From assembly GCF_007828835.1 (NCBI RefSeq), contig NZ_VIVL01000002.1, positions 620,001 through 684,000 on the forward strand: DNA of 64,000 bases. The letters are read 5' to 3'. The DNA comes from Variovorax beijingensis. Lineage in GTDB: Bacteria; Pseudomonadota; Gammaproteobacteria; Burkholderiales; Burkholderiaceae_C. The translations under genes and the position numbers were made by a program. How positions within the stretch are numbered: the first letter of the stretch is position 1; the number at the start of each line of letters is the position of its first letter. The notes under the pieces were generated by a model, which worked only from the letters and a program-made list of their open reading frames with translations, did not search any database and had not been told where the DNA came from. Positions 1 through 10,902 of this stretch are shown here, one piece after another.

Positions 1-1996
<1,996 letters not shown>

Positions 1997-2000
<4 letters not shown>

Positions 2001-2449
2001 CCCGCGTCGGCCTCATCTCCGACACCCACGGCCTGCTGCGCCCGGAGGCCGTGGCGGCGCTGCAGGGCAGCGACTTCATCGTGCATGGCGGGGACATCGG
2101 CGATGCCGGCATCCTCGAGGCGCTGGCCGCCATCGCGCCCTTGACGGTGGTGCGGGGCAACAACGACCGCGAGCCCTGGGCCGAGCGCATTCCGGAAACG
2201 GCCCTGCTGAACGCCGGCGGCGTGCTCGTGCATGCGATACACGACCTGTCCCGGCTCGCCGCCGCCTCCGCCGGGGTTCGCGTGGTGGTCTCCGGCCACT
2301 CCCACAAGCCGAAGATCGAGGAGCGCGGTGGCGTGCTCTACGTCAACCCGGGCAGCGCCGGGCCGCGCCGATTTAAATTGCCAATTGCAATGGCTGAGCT
2401 CATTGTCGATGGCGATGCCGTGTCGGCGCGCATCATTGAACTGGGCTGA
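1997..2449 (+). CDS. YfcE-type metallophosphoesterase
   Basis: A predicted cytoplasmic dinuclear-metal phosphodiesterase of 150 residues, about the usual length for the YfcE/MJ0936 family. All metal motifs are present in order: SDTHG, HGGDIGD, RGNND and SGHSHKP. I chose the TTG at 1997, which overlaps the acnA stop (TTGA), because the beta-strand leading to SDTHG begins there and longer starts would run deep inside acnA. The natural substrate of this family is unknown. Translational coupling to acnA looks positional rather than functional. Confidence 0.88.
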
Positions 2450-2529
2450 ATGCGTCGTGAGCAGCCGGAATCCGGCCAAAAAAGAACCCGGTCCGCGAGG
2501 TCAAAGGGGCTTCGTCAGGTTTCTGCGAT

Positions 2530-2544
2530 TGAGAATTGATAGCA
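2530..2544 (+). promoter_or_regulatory. Possible Fur box upstream of feoA
   Basis: The 15-mer TGAGAATTGATAGCA matches the 7-1-7 Fur pattern TGATAAT-N-ATTATCA at about 10 of 14 positions by my count, and lies some 50 bases before the proposed feoA start. Iron-dependent Fur repression of feo operons is common. The match is imperfect, so this is a candidate only. Confidence 0.35.
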
Positions 2545-2594
2545 TCTAGCTTTTGCTCCATTGGCGCGCCTGGAATCCGGCGCACTTTCTTACC

Positions 2595-2903
2595 GTGCAA
2601 ACCAACCATTTCGGGGCCGCGCCGGCATCTTCCGGCCTGCGGCTCGACCAGCTTCCCGACAACCAGTGGGCCACCGTGCTCGACGTGGCACGGCCCGAGG
2701 GGGCGGACGACCGCGAGCTCGTGCTGCGACTGACCGAGATCGGCTTCGTGCCGGGCGAGGCCGTGCGCATCGTTGCCCGCGGCCTGCCGGGGCGTGAACC
2801 GCTGGCGGTGCGGCTGGGCCACACCACCTTTGCATTGCGGCGCCATGAGGCCGCATTGATCCACGTGGCGCCGGGTCTGGCGGAGGGCGCAAGCCATGGT
2901 TGA
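2595..2903 (+). CDS. feoA: Ferrous iron transport protein A (FeoA)
   Basis: A small SH3-like cytoplasmic protein needed for FeoB-mediated Fe(II) uptake. About 102 residues from the GTG at 2595 (MQTNHF...), slightly longer than the usual 75-90. The family core is clear: LRLTEIGFVPGEAVRIV followed by GREPLAVRLGHTTFALRRHEA. A TTG at 2553 would add 14 residues with no family resemblance, so the GTG is preferred. The last 8 bases overlap feoB, indicating translational coupling. Confidence 0.9.
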   Translation: MQTNHFGAAPASSGLRLDQLPDNQWATVLDVARPEGADDRELVLRLTEIGFVPGEAVRIVARGLPGREPLAVRLGHTTFALRRHEAALIHVAPGLAEGASHG

Positions 2904-4791
2904 GGCCGTCATCCAGGGACCGGGGCGCCTTGCGGCCACGGCGCAGCCGGCGCGCATCGCGCTGCTGGGCAATCCGAACTGCGGCAAGACGGCGCTGTTC
3001 AACCTGCTCACCGGCAGCCGCCAGAAGGTGGCCAACTATGCCGGCGTGACGGTCGAGCGCAAGGAAGGCTCGCTTCGCACCGCGTCGGGCCGGCGCGTGT
3101 TCGTGCTCGACCTGCCGGGCGCCTACAGCCTCAACGCGCTCAGCGTGGACGAGGCCGTGACGCGCGACGTGGTCACGGGCAAGAGCAGCGAGCCCCTGCC
3201 CGACCTGCTGGTGTGCGTGACCGACGCCACCAACCTGCGGCTCAACCTGCGGCTCGTGCTCGAAGCCAAGCGCCTGGGCCTGCCGATGGTGGTGGCGCTC
3301 AACATGACCGACATGGCCAGGAAGCAGGGCATCGCGGTCGATACGGCCGTGCTGTCGCGCGAACTGGGCGTGCCGGTCATCGAGACCGTGGGCGTGCAGT
3401 CGGGCGGCGCGCAGGGCCTGCTCGAAGCCCTCGATGCGCCGGTGGCCGCCGCGGCGCCGCTGCCCTGGCAGGCGCCGGGGCTGGACGACGTGCTGGCCAC
3501 GCAGCGCGAAGTGCGCCGCATCCTGGCGCTGGCCGTGCGCGAGCCGGTCGGCAGCCTGGCCACCAGCGACCGCATCGACCGCGTGGTGATGCACCCGGTG
3601 TGGGGCCTGCTGGTGCTCGCGGTCACGATGTTCCTGATGTTCCAGGCCGTGTTCAGCTGGGCCAACGTGCCCATGGACGCCATCAAGGCCGCGACCGAGG
3701 GCCTGGGCAACCTGCTGAAGGCCCACATGCCCGAAGGCATGCTGCAGAGCCTGCTGGTCGACGGCGTGATTGCCGGCGTGGGCGGCGTGATCGTGTTCCT
3801 GCCGCAGATCCTGATCCTGTTCCTGTTCATCCTGGCGCTGGAAGACTCGGGCTACCTGCCGCGCGCGGCCTTCCTGCTGGACCGCGTGATGGGTACGGTG
3901 GGCCTGTCGGGCCGCTCCTTCATTCCGCTGCTGTCGAGCTTCGCCTGCGCCATTCCGGGCGTGATGGCTACGCGCACCATCAGCAACTGGCGCGACCGCA
4001 TCACCACCATCATGATCGCGCCGCTCATGACCTGCTCGGCGCGCCTGCCGGTCTATGCGCTGCTGATCGCGGCCTTCATTCCGGCGCGCACCGTGGGCGG
4101 CGTGTTCAACCTGCAGGGCGTGGTGCTGTTCGCGCTCTATGTCTTCGGCATCGTGTCGGCCATGGCGGTGGCGTGGGTGATGAAGCGCTTCCGCGACAAC
4201 AAGCAGCACTCGCCGCTGATGATGGAGCTGCCGGCCTACCGCTGGCCCAATGTGCGCAACCTGGCGCTGGGGCTCTACGAGCGGGCGTGGATCTTCATCC
4301 AGCGCGTGGGCACGATCATCCTCACGCTCACGATCCTGCTGTGGTTCCTGTCGACCTTCCCGTCGCCGCCCGAAGGCGCCACGGGGCCGGCCATCCAGTA
4401 CAGCCTGGCGGGCATAATCGGCCGCGGCCTGGAGCACATCTTCGCGCCCATCGGCTTCAACTGGCAGATCTCCATCGCGCTGGTGCCGGGCATGGCGGCG
4501 CGCGAAGTGGCGGTGGGTGCGCTCGGCACGGTGTATGCGCTCTCGGCCAGCGGCGACGACGTGGCCGGCCAGCTCGAGCCGCTGATCGCGGGCAGCTGGT
4601 CGCTCGCCACGGCGCTGTCGCTGCTGGTCTGGTACGTGTTTGCGCCGCAGTGCATCTCGACCTTGGCGGCGGTCAAGCGCGAAACCGGCTCATGGAAGTA
4701 CGTCTGGATCATGGCCGGCTACCTGTTCGCGCTGGCCTACCTGGCATGCTTCATCACCTACCACGTGGCGCTGGCGCTGGGCGCCGGATGA
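2896..4791 (+). CDS. feoB: Ferrous iron transporter FeoB
   Basis: An inner-membrane Fe(II) transporter with an N-terminal G-protein domain. At 631 residues it is of the shorter FeoB class. Visible motifs: G1 GNPNCGKT (residues 25-32), switch region NYAGVTVE (47-54), G3 DLPG (72-75) and G4 NMTD (136-139). The membrane part has two Gate regions with conserved cysteines (SFACAIPGVMATR, LMTCSARLPVYALL) and a third Cys in FAPQCISTLAAVKRET. It follows feoA with an 8-base overlap and precedes a Cys-rich membrane protein. No feoC winged-helix gene is present. Confidence 0.97.
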   Translation: MVEAVIQGPGRLAATAQPARIALLGNPNCGKTALFNLLTGSRQKVANYAGVTVERKEGSLRTASGRRVFVLDLPGAYSLNALSVDEAVTRDVVTGKSSEPLPDLLVCVTDATNLRLNLRLVLEAKRLGLPMVVALNMTDMARKQGIAVDTAVLSRELGVPVIETVGVQSGGAQGLLEALDAPVAAAAPLPWQAPGLDDVLATQREVRRILALAVREPVGSLATSDRIDRVVMHPVWGLLVLAVTMFLMFQAVFSWANVPMDAIKAATEGLGNLLKAHMPEGMLQSLLVDGVIAGVGGVIVFLPQILILFLFILALEDSGYLPRAAFLLDRVMGTVGLSGRSFIPLLSSFACAIPGVMATRTISNWRDRITTIMIAPLMTCSARLPVYALLIAAFIPARTVGGVFNLQGVVLFALYVFGIVSAMAVAWVMKRFRDNKQHSPLMMELPAYRWPNVRNLALGLYERAWIFIQRVGTIILTLTILLWFLSTFPSPPEGATGPAIQYSLAGIIGRGLEHIFAPIGFNWQISIALVPGMAAREVAVGALGTVYALSASGDDVAGQLEPLIAGSWSLATALSLLVWYVFAPQCISTLAAVKRETGSWKYVWIMAGYLFALAYLACFITYHVALALGAG

Positions 4792-4854
4792 CCTGCCGCA
4801 AGGTTTGCGCGATGTTTCTGGGTTAGTCTCGAACGCGCCTTGGAGTAAACGGAC

Positions 4855-5148
4855 ATGACACAGCAATTGATCGTCGGATTGATCGTCGCGGCCGCCGCGT
4901 TCTATGCGGTCTGGCGCTGGATGCCCGCGGGCTGGCGGCGCAGTGCCGCGCACAAGCTCGCGGCCGGCACGTACCGCGCCGGGCTGGTCGACCAGCAGCG
5001 CGCCGAGCAGCTGGCGGCTTCGCTTGCCAAGACCTCGGGCTGCGGCTCCTGCGACAGCTGCGGCAGCTGCGGTCCGAAGACGCCCGCCAACAAACCATCC
5101 GAATCCGAAAAAGCCGGCCACAGCCCGCTGTCCACGCACAGCCGCTGA
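4855..5148 (+). CDS. Small Cys-rich membrane protein next to FeoB (DUF6587-like)
   Basis: 97 residues: one N-terminal hydrophobic helix (roughly residues 5-23), a basic stretch, then a cysteine cluster GCGSCDSCGSCG and a polar tail. This layout resembles the small FeoB-associated Cys-rich membrane proteins found after feoB in many bacteria. The function is not established; a role in iron handling or FeoB assembly at the membrane is inferred only from position. The gene lies 63 bases after feoB and 5 bases before the FAD monooxygenase. Confidence 0.75.
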   Translation: MTQQLIVGLIVAAAAFYAVWRWMPAGWRRSAAHKLAAGTYRAGLVDQQRAEQLAASLAKTSGCGSCDSCGSCGPKTPANKPSESEKAGHSPLSTHSR

Positions 5149-5153
5149 GGCCG

Positions 5154-6338
5154 ATGCCCACGCACGTCCTCGTCGTCGGCGGCGGCATCGGGGGGCTTTC
5201 TGCTGCGCTGGCGCTGTCCCGCGGCGGCCACCGCGTCGATGTCTTCGAGCAGGCGCCCGTGTTCGCCGAGATCGGCGCCGGCATCCAGATGGGGCCCAAC
5301 GTCACGCGGCGTCTCGCGCAACTGGGTCTGGCCGAAGGCCTGGCGGCCATCGCCGCGCGGCCTGATGCGCTGGTGGTGCAGAGCGCGGGCAGCGGCGCCG
5401 AGCTGGCCCGCCTGCCACTGGGCGACGCGATGCGCGAGCGCTACGGCGCTCCCTATCTCTGCGTGCACCGCGCCGACCTGCATGCGCTGCTGCTCGAAGC
5501 GGTGCGCGCTCGCGGCCGGGGCACCCTGGTGACCGATGCGCGCATCGCGCAGGTCGAGACCAGCGACGATCTCGTGTGCATCTCGAGCAGCGGCGCGCGG
5601 GCCTGGGAGGGCGAGGCACTGATTGGCGCCGACGGCCTCTGGAGCCTGGCGCGGCAACGCCTCGATGTGCCGTCCGCAGCCGAGCCGCCGCGCGCCACCG
5701 GCCACACGGCCTGGCGCGCGATGGCCGAGCAGGCCGCGCTGCCGCAGGCCCTGCGCCGCGGCCGGATCGACGTGTGGCTCGGCCCGCAGCTGCATGCGGT
5801 GGCGTACCCGGTGCGCGGCGGCGCCTGGCTCAACGTGGTGGTGATCGCGGAATCGGCACCGGCCGGCGATGCACGCGACTGGGACCAGGCCAGCAGCCTC
5901 GCCGCGTTGCAGAAGGCCACGGGCCGCAGTGGAGGCGCCTTGCAGGCACTGCTCGAAGCCATGCCCGGCTGGCGCGCCTGGACGCTCAGCGACCGGCCGC
6001 CGCTGGCTTCCGCGGCCGAGATGGCCCACGAGCGCGTGGCGTTGGTGGGCGATGCCGCGCATCCGATGGTCCCCTACCTGGCGCAGGGCGCAGGCATGGC
6101 CATCGAGGATTCGGTGGCCCTGGCCGAGGCGCTGGGCCAAGGCGATGCCGCCGACGTGCCGGCCGCCTTCGCCCGCTACGCCGAGGCGCGCTGGCAGCGC
6201 AATGCGCTCGTGCAGGCCAAGGCCCGGCGCAACGGCCAGATCTTCCATGCGGCCGGCGCGGTGCGCATCGGCCGCGACCTGGCGATGCGCACGCTCGGCG
6301 CACGGCTGCTGGACCAGCCCTGGCTGTATGGCGGCTGA
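5154..6338 (+). CDS. FAD-dependent aromatic monooxygenase (salicylate/3-hydroxybenzoate hydroxylase type)
   Basis: A class A flavoprotein hydroxylase of 394 residues, standard length. It has the N-terminal dinucleotide motif GGGIGGLSAALAL, the DG-type segment LIGADGLWSLAR, and the FAD-ribityl motif VALVGDAAHPMVPYLAQGAG. Such enzymes use NAD(P)H and O2 to hydroxylate phenolic acids. The nearest named relatives appear to be 3-hydroxybenzoate 6-hydroxylase and salicylate hydroxylase, but the substrate cannot be read from the sequence. It starts 5 bases after the Cys-rich protein, so it may be co-transcribed with feo, which is probably incidental. It converges with the next gene. Confidence 0.88.
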   Translation: MPTHVLVVGGGIGGLSAALALSRGGHRVDVFEQAPVFAEIGAGIQMGPNVTRRLAQLGLAEGLAAIAARPDALVVQSAGSGAELARLPLGDAMRERYGAPYLCVHRADLHALLLEAVRARGRGTLVTDARIAQVETSDDLVCISSSGARAWEGEALIGADGLWSLARQRLDVPSAAEPPRATGHTAWRAMAEQAALPQALRRGRIDVWLGPQLHAVAYPVRGGAWLNVVVIAESAPAGDARDWDQASSLAALQKATGRSGGALQALLEAMPGWRAWTLSDRPPLASAAEMAHERVALVGDAAHPMVPYLAQGAGMAIEDSVALAEALGQGDAADVPAAFARYAEARWQRNALVQAKARRNGQIFHAAGAVRIGRDLAMRTLGARLLDQPWLYGG

Positions 6339-6362
6339 GAGCGGCCGCGCCACAGGGGCGGT

Positions 6363-7613
6363 TCAGAGCCTGAATGTCTGCAGGTGCTCGATGCGTTCGG
6401 CCAGGCCCTCGGCACCCAGGTAGTGGCCATGCGTGCCTTCCCGGACCTCGAGCAGTGTGGCTTCGAGTTCGGCCAGCGTCGCATCGCGGTCGATGACAAA
6501 GGCGGGCGGCACGTCGATGCCCGCCTCGGCGCATGCGTCGGCGATCAGGTGCGCGCTGGCGGGCGCACCGCAGGCCGCGCACTTGACGATGGCCGCCACG
6601 CTGGGTTCGGCCCCGTTGGCGAGCAGCGCGCTCGTGAGCTCCGGCGAGATCTGCCCGTCGACATTGCCCAGCGCATCGCGCGCCACCGGCGCGCCCGCGC
6701 GCACCAGCGCCATGGCCGCGGCGAAGGCGCCCTGGCCGATGGCCACGTCGGTGGCCAGCGCGCTGCCCTGCTGTGGGCCGTCGAAGCTCACGCCCGCGGC
6801 CGCGAGTTCGGCCACCAGCTCCGCGTCGTCGGTGCCGATGGCGTGGTGCAGCGCGGCACGCGCGATGGCCGGCAGCCGGCGCAGCGTGCCGTCTGCCAGC
6901 GGCGTGCGCCAGTCGACCACGGCGCGGCAATAGAAGGCCACCAGCTTGTCCATCAGGTCGAGGTCCAGTCCGTGGTCCTGGTGCCGGTCGTCGAGGTATT
7001 GCAGTAGATCCTGGCCCGAGAAATAGTCCCCCGTGGGCGCCAGCGGATCCTCGTCCAGGTGCAGCGCCGCGAAGGCGCCGCGCAGGTCGGGCGCGATGGT
7101 GCTCACGCTGTCTTCGTGCAGCGCATGCGTCCAGGCGGGCGGCAGCCCATGTTTCCACGCGACGATGCAGCCATGCTCGGGGCCGGGCTCGACCACCGCA
7201 TAGACGCGGTCGCAGTATTCGAAGCCGCCGAAGGGCAGGTGCGTGAGCTTGCCGCTCCAGGCGCGGCCTTCCTCCTTGGCGGCCTCTTCGGCCAGCTCCT
7301 GTTCATGTTCGATCCAGCCCTGCAGGTCGCGGTAGCCGTCGCTGCCGTCCCAGAACAGCTCCGACCAGCTGATCGATTCCACGTTGCCGCCCATCGGCAG
7401 CGACAGGTCGTAATCGAGCCGCCCGCCCGCCGTCTGCCGCCACAGCGCGGCCAGCGCCTCGGGCAGCGGGCCGGCGCACAGCGCCTCGATGGCGGCGATC
7501 CGCTGCGCCGGCATGGGCGGCTGGGCCTCGAAGATCACGCGGTCCGCGAACAGGACCACACCATGCTCGCGCAGGGTTGCGAGCTCGTCGGGCGAGAACT
7601 GGACATCGTTCAT
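6363..7613 (-). CDS. SMI1/KNR4-like protein with degenerate ankyrin-like C-terminal region
   Basis: 416 residues from the ATG at 7613, chosen because GGAGG lies a few bases upstream; an upstream in-frame ATG at 7643 has no such site. The N-terminal part (about residues 20-190) looks like a SMI1/KNR4 (SUKH) fold, with LPEALAALWRQTAGG and later VVEPGPEHGCIVAWKHG. The C-terminal half has helix-turn repeats of ankyrin character (DDAELVAELAAAGV, FAAAMALVRAGAPV, LTSALLANGAEPSV) and a CAAC pair. SUKH proteins often act as immunity proteins to toxins, but no toxin gene is adjacent. Function unknown. Confidence 0.6.
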   Translation of the reverse strand: MNDVQFSPDELATLREHGVVLFADRVIFEAQPPMPAQRIAAIEALCAGPLPEALAALWRQTAGGRLDYDLSLPMGGNVESISWSELFWDGSDGYRDLQGWIEHEQELAEEAAKEEGRAWSGKLTHLPFGGFEYCDRVYAVVEPGPEHGCIVAWKHGLPPAWTHALHEDSVSTIAPDLRGAFAALHLDEDPLAPTGDYFSGQDLLQYLDDRHQDHGLDLDLMDKLVAFYCRAVVDWRTPLADGTLRRLPAIARAALHHAIGTDDAELVAELAAAGVSFDGPQQGSALATDVAIGQGAFAAAMALVRAGAPVARDALGNVDGQISPELTSALLANGAEPSVAAIVKCAACGAPASAHLIADACAEAGIDVPPAFVIDRDATLAELEATLLEVREGTHGHYLGAEGLAERIEHLQTFRL

Positions 7614-7686
7614 GGCGGGGCCTCCGTTGTTGTTGCCAACCAATGTAGCGCTTCAGGCAGATGGGGCAAGCGGGGCAAGCGATAGC

Positions 7687-8547
7687 TCACAGGTCGGTAC
7701 GCAGCTTCCAGATTTCGGGGAACAGCACCACATCGAGCATCTTGCGCAAGTAGCTCACGCCGCCGGTGCCGCCCGTGCCGCGCTTGAAGCCGATCACGCG
7801 CTCCACCGTGGTCACGTGGCGAAAACGCCAGAGGCGGAAGGCGTCTTCGAGGTCGGTGAGTTTTTCGCCGAGCTGGTACAGGTCCCAATGGTCGTGCGGG
7901 TTGCGGTACACCGTGAGCCAGGCCGCTTCCACGCCGTCGCTGGCTTCATAGGGCAGGGTCCAGTCGCGCTCCAGGTGATCGGCGGGCACCGGCAGGCCAT
8001 GGCGTGCGAGCAGCTTCAGCGACTCGTCGTAGAGCGAAGGCGAGCGGTAGGCCGCGTCCACCTGCGCGAGCAGATCGGGCCGGTGCGCATGCGGCTTGAG
8101 CATGGCGGCGTTCTTGTTGCCGAGCGCAAACTCGATGCAGCGGTACTGCGCGCTCTGGAAGCCGCTGGAGTTGGCAAGGTAGGGTCGCATCGCCGTGTAC
8201 TCGGGCGGCGTCATGGTCGAGAGCACGGTCCATGCGCTCACCAGCTGCTCCATGATGCGGCTCACGCGCGCGAGCATCTTGAAGGCGTCGGCCAGCTTCT
8301 CCTCGGCGATGCAGGTGGTGGCGGCGCGCAGCTCGTGCAGCATCAGCTTCATCCAGAGCTCGCTGGTCTGGTGCTGCACGATGAACAGCATCTCGTCGTG
8401 CGCGGGCGAAAGCGGATGCTGGGCGTTGAGGATCTCGTCGAGGTGCAGGTAGTCGCCGTAGCTCATCGACGCGCTGAAATCCAGCTGCGCCTTTTCCTCG
8501 TGGACGATCTTCTCGGGGCTCTGGCCCGTGCTCTTTTCGGTGCTCAT
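7687..8547 (-). CDS. kynA: Tryptophan 2,3-dioxygenase
   Basis: A haem enzyme opening the indole ring of L-tryptophan to N-formylkynurenine, the first step of the kynurenine pathway. 286 residues, as usual for bacterial TDO. The distal His is in [11 protein letters not shown] (H35), the haem ligand in [14 protein letters not shown], and the substrate loop [13 protein letters not shown] is intact. The ATG overlaps the kynU stop (ATGA), so the gene is the last of the kynBUA operon. No obvious terminator follows in the 73 bases before the next minus-strand gene start. Confidence 0.97.
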   Translation of the reverse strand: MSTEKSTGQSPEKIVHEEKAQLDFSASMSYGDYLHLDEILNAQHPLSPAHDEMLFIVQHQTSELWMKLMLHELRAATTCIAEEKLADAFKMLARVSRIMEQLVSAWTVLSTMTPPEYTAMRPYLANSSGFQSAQYRCIEFALGNKNAAMLKPHAHRPDLLAQVDAAYRSPSLYDESLKLLARHGLPVPADHLERDWTLPYEASDGVEAAWLTVYRNPHDHWDLYQLGEKLTDLEDAFRLWRFRHVTTVERVIGFKRGTGGTGGVSYLRKMLDVVLFPEIWKLRTDL

Positions 8548-9830
8548 GTCACTGCGTTCTTGCGGTTGAATTCGGCGCGTTGCCACTCGCCCGTCCGGAG
8601 CACCTGCACCAGATGCTCGACCGAGTTCCACACATCCTCGAAGCCAAGGTACAGCGGCGTGAAGCCGAAGCGAAGGATGTCGGGCATCTGCGAATCGCCG
8701 GCGCGGTAGTCGCCGATCACGCCGCGCGCGATCAGCGCCTGCACGATGGCGTAGGCGCCTTCGTCGCGGCTCAGGCACACCTGCGAGCCGCGGCGTGCGT
8801 GTTCGCGCGGCGTGACGAGCGCGAGGCCCTGGCCCGCGCAGCGTTCTTCCACCAGCGCGATGAACAGGTCGGTGAGCGCGAGCGACTTGGCGCGCAGCGC
8901 GGCCATCGCGCCGTTTGAACCGTTGAAGACTTCGGCCGCGAGCACGGTGTCGAGCCCGCATTCGAGCCCCGCCAGCGCGATGACCGGCTGCGTGCCGCAG
9001 AGATAGCGGCCCACCCCCGGCGCGGGGCGGTAGTGCGGCGTGAATTCGAAGGGCGCCGCATGGCCCCACCAGCCCGACAGCGGCTGCTCGAACTTGCCCG
9101 CATGCCGCGTATGCACCCAGGCAAAGGCCGGCGCGCCGGGGCCGCCGTTCAGGTACTTGTAGCCGCAGCCGATGGCGTAGTCGGCATTGCTGTCGTTCAG
9201 CGCGACCGGCACCGCGCCCGCGCTGTGCGCCAGGTCCCACACCGTGAGCGCGCCGGCGGCGTGCGCGGCGGCGGTGATGGCCTTCATGTCGTGCATGGCG
9301 CCGGTGCGGTAGTTCACGTGCGTGAGCATCAGCACGGCCACTTCGTCGGTCAGCACCGAATCCGGGCCTTGCAGTTCGCTCGCATCGATCAGCTTGAGCG
9401 TGAAGCCGCGTTCGCGGCACAGCGACTCGGCGATGTAGAGGTCGGTCGGGAAGTTGCTGCGCTCGCTGACCACCAGCCTGCGCCCGCTGTCCTTCTGCTG
9501 CGAGAGCGCCGCGAACAGCACCTTGTAAAGGTTGACCGAAGTGCTGTCGGTGCACACGACTTCGCCGGGCGCGGCGCCGATCAGGCGAGCCACTTTGTCG
9601 CCCAGGCGCTGCGGCAGGTCGAACCAGCTGGCGGTGTTCCACGAGCGGATCAGGCCTTCGCCCCATTCCTTGGCCACCACTTCGGCAATGCGTGCCGGCG
9701 CGGCCTTCGGCAGCACGCCGAGCGAGTTGCCGTCGAGGTAGAGCACGCCCTCGGGAATGGTGAATTGGTCGCGCAGGGCGCGCAGCGGGTCTTGCGCGTC
9801 GAGCGCGCGGCAGTCTTCGAGGGTCGTCAT
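8544..9830 (-). CDS. kynU: Kynureninase
   Basis: A PLP enzyme cleaving kynurenine to anthranilate and L-alanine. 428 residues, normal length. The PLP-binding lysine is in [16 protein letters not shown], and the aspartate-containing strand [14 protein letters not shown] precedes it. N-terminal LYLDGNSLG and [10 protein letters not shown] are typical. It sits between kynB and kynA with an ATGA overlap to kynA. The start at 9830 ([11 protein letters not shown]) lacks a clear ribosome-binding site and probably relies on coupling to kynB, 11 bases upstream. Confidence 0.97.
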   Translation of the reverse strand: MTTLEDCRALDAQDPLRALRDQFTIPEGVLYLDGNSLGVLPKAAPARIAEVVAKEWGEGLIRSWNTASWFDLPQRLGDKVARLIGAAPGEVVCTDSTSVNLYKVLFAALSQQKDSGRRLVVSERSNFPTDLYIAESLCRERGFTLKLIDASELQGPDSVLTDEVAVLMLTHVNYRTGAMHDMKAITAAAHAAGALTVWDLAHSAGAVPVALNDSNADYAIGCGYKYLNGGPGAPAFAWVHTRHAGKFEQPLSGWWGHAAPFEFTPHYRPAPGVGRYLCGTQPVIALAGLECGLDTVLAAEVFNGSNGAMAALRAKSLALTDLFIALVEERCAGQGLALVTPREHARRGSQVCLSRDEGAYAIVQALIARGVIGDYRAGDSQMPDILRFGFTPLYLGFEDVWNSVEHLVQVLRTGEWQRAEFNRKNAVT

Positions 9831-9841
9831 GATGGAGGTTT

Positions 9842-10495
9842 TCAGCGGGGAAGCTCGCGCAGCACGGCGCGAACCGGGGAGGCATCGGCGCTGACCAGCC
9901 TGAGCGGCAGCGCGATGAGTTCGTAGTCGCCCTCGGGCACCTCGTCGAGCACGAGGTTCTCGAGCACGCGCAGGTCGAGGCGGCGGATGCGCTGGTGGCT
10001 TTCCAGCGTCTTGCTGTCGGCCGGGTCGATGCTGGCGGTGTCGATGCCGATCAACTTCACGCCCATGGCCGCGAGCCTTTCGACGGTGGCGGGCGCGTAG
10101 GCCGCGAGCTGCGGGTCCCAGTGGGCGACGGGCATGGCGGTGTAGGTACGCACCAGCACGCGCGCGGGCAGGGTGCTGTCGATGGCGTGGGCGATGTGCT
10201 CCCACTCGATCAGCGGCCCCTTGGCGATGGCATGGATCACCCGGCAGGGGCCGAGGAAGGGTGCGAGGTCCACGAGGCCGATGGCCTGGCCTTCGGGGTC
10301 GTAGTGCAGCGGCGCGTCGGCATGCGCGCCGACGTGGGGCGAGAGCTTGATCTCGCTGACGTTGACCGGGCAATCCGGCGAAATGGTGGCTGCCCAGCGC
10401 TGCTGGTAGGGCGTGTCGCCGGGGAACACCGGCGTGCCTTCATGCACGGGCGGCGAGATGTCCCAGAGGCGGGGTTGGGGTTGCAGGGAACGCAT
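9842..10495 (-). CDS. kynB: Kynurenine formamidase
   Basis: A metal-dependent hydrolase of the cyclase family that removes formate from N-formylkynurenine. 217 residues. The metal-binding signature is [13 protein letters not shown], with upstream [21 protein letters not shown]. It is the first gene of kynBUA, the standard bacterial arrangement. The 74-base gap to the next gene must contain the operon promoter; I see no kynR (Lrp-type) regulator nearby. A second member of the same superfamily occurs in the catabolic cluster at 56568. Confidence 0.96.
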   Translation of the reverse strand: MRSLQPQPRLWDISPPVHEGTPVFPGDTPYQQRWAATISPDCPVNVSEIKLSPHVGAHADAPLHYDPEGQAIGLVDLAPFLGPCRVIHAIAKGPLIEWEHIAHAIDSTLPARVLVRTYTAMPVAHWDPQLAAYAPATVERLAAMGVKLIGIDTASIDPADSKTLESHQRIRRLDLRVLENLVLDEVPEGDYELIALPLRLVSADASPVRAVLRELPR

Positions 10496-10569
10496 GGCGC
10501 GAAGTTAGCGCCGGGCGAGAGGTCGTGGTGTCGGTTATTTCCAACACATCGCGTGACCAGATGATGGTC

Positions 10570-10878
10570 TCAGGAAGACAGGCCAGGCAGCCCGTGCCGC
10601 GCACGGGCCCGCTCGCAGGCGTCGCTGCCGGCCTGCAGCTCATGGCAGGGGTTGGGGCGCCATTCGTAGATGCCACAGGCCACGGCCTGGCCGATCTTGC
10701 CGGTGAGCGCCGCGCAGCGCGGCGGCGTGTGGTCGGTGCCGCGCATGCGGCAGAGGGCGCCGTTCACTTCGACCGCGAGGCCCGCCGGCACCCTGCCGCC
10801 GTTCTCGTCGAGTTCGTGGATGCTGAAGTCGACGCGGTAGCTGGCGCAGCAGGCGCCGCATTGCTGGCAATGGGACAC
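10570..10878 (-). CDS. YkgJ-family Cys-cluster protein
   Basis: 102 residues of the YkgJ/UPF0153 type, a putative zinc- or iron-binding family. The N-terminal signature CQQCGACCASYRVDF and further cysteines (ALCRMRG, PPRCAAL, VACGIYEWRPNPC) are in place. The biochemical role of the family is not established. The gene stands between the kyn operon and argF on the same strand, 24 bases after the argF stop, so it may be read through from argDF. Confidence 0.85.
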   Translation of the reverse strand: MSHCQQCGACCASYRVDFSIHELDENGGRVPAGLAVEVNGALCRMRGTDHTPPRCAALTGKIGQAVACGIYEWRPNPCHELQAGSDACERARARHGLPGLSS

Positions 10879-10902
10879 GTGGCCGCGCCTTCGGTCAGAT
10901 GC

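Noticed and set aside
2590..4437. 615-codon minus-strand frame opposite feoA/feoB
   Set aside because: Its product is a low-complexity His/Arg/Gln mixture, the usual shadow of GC-rich coding DNA; feoB on the other strand has all its motifs.
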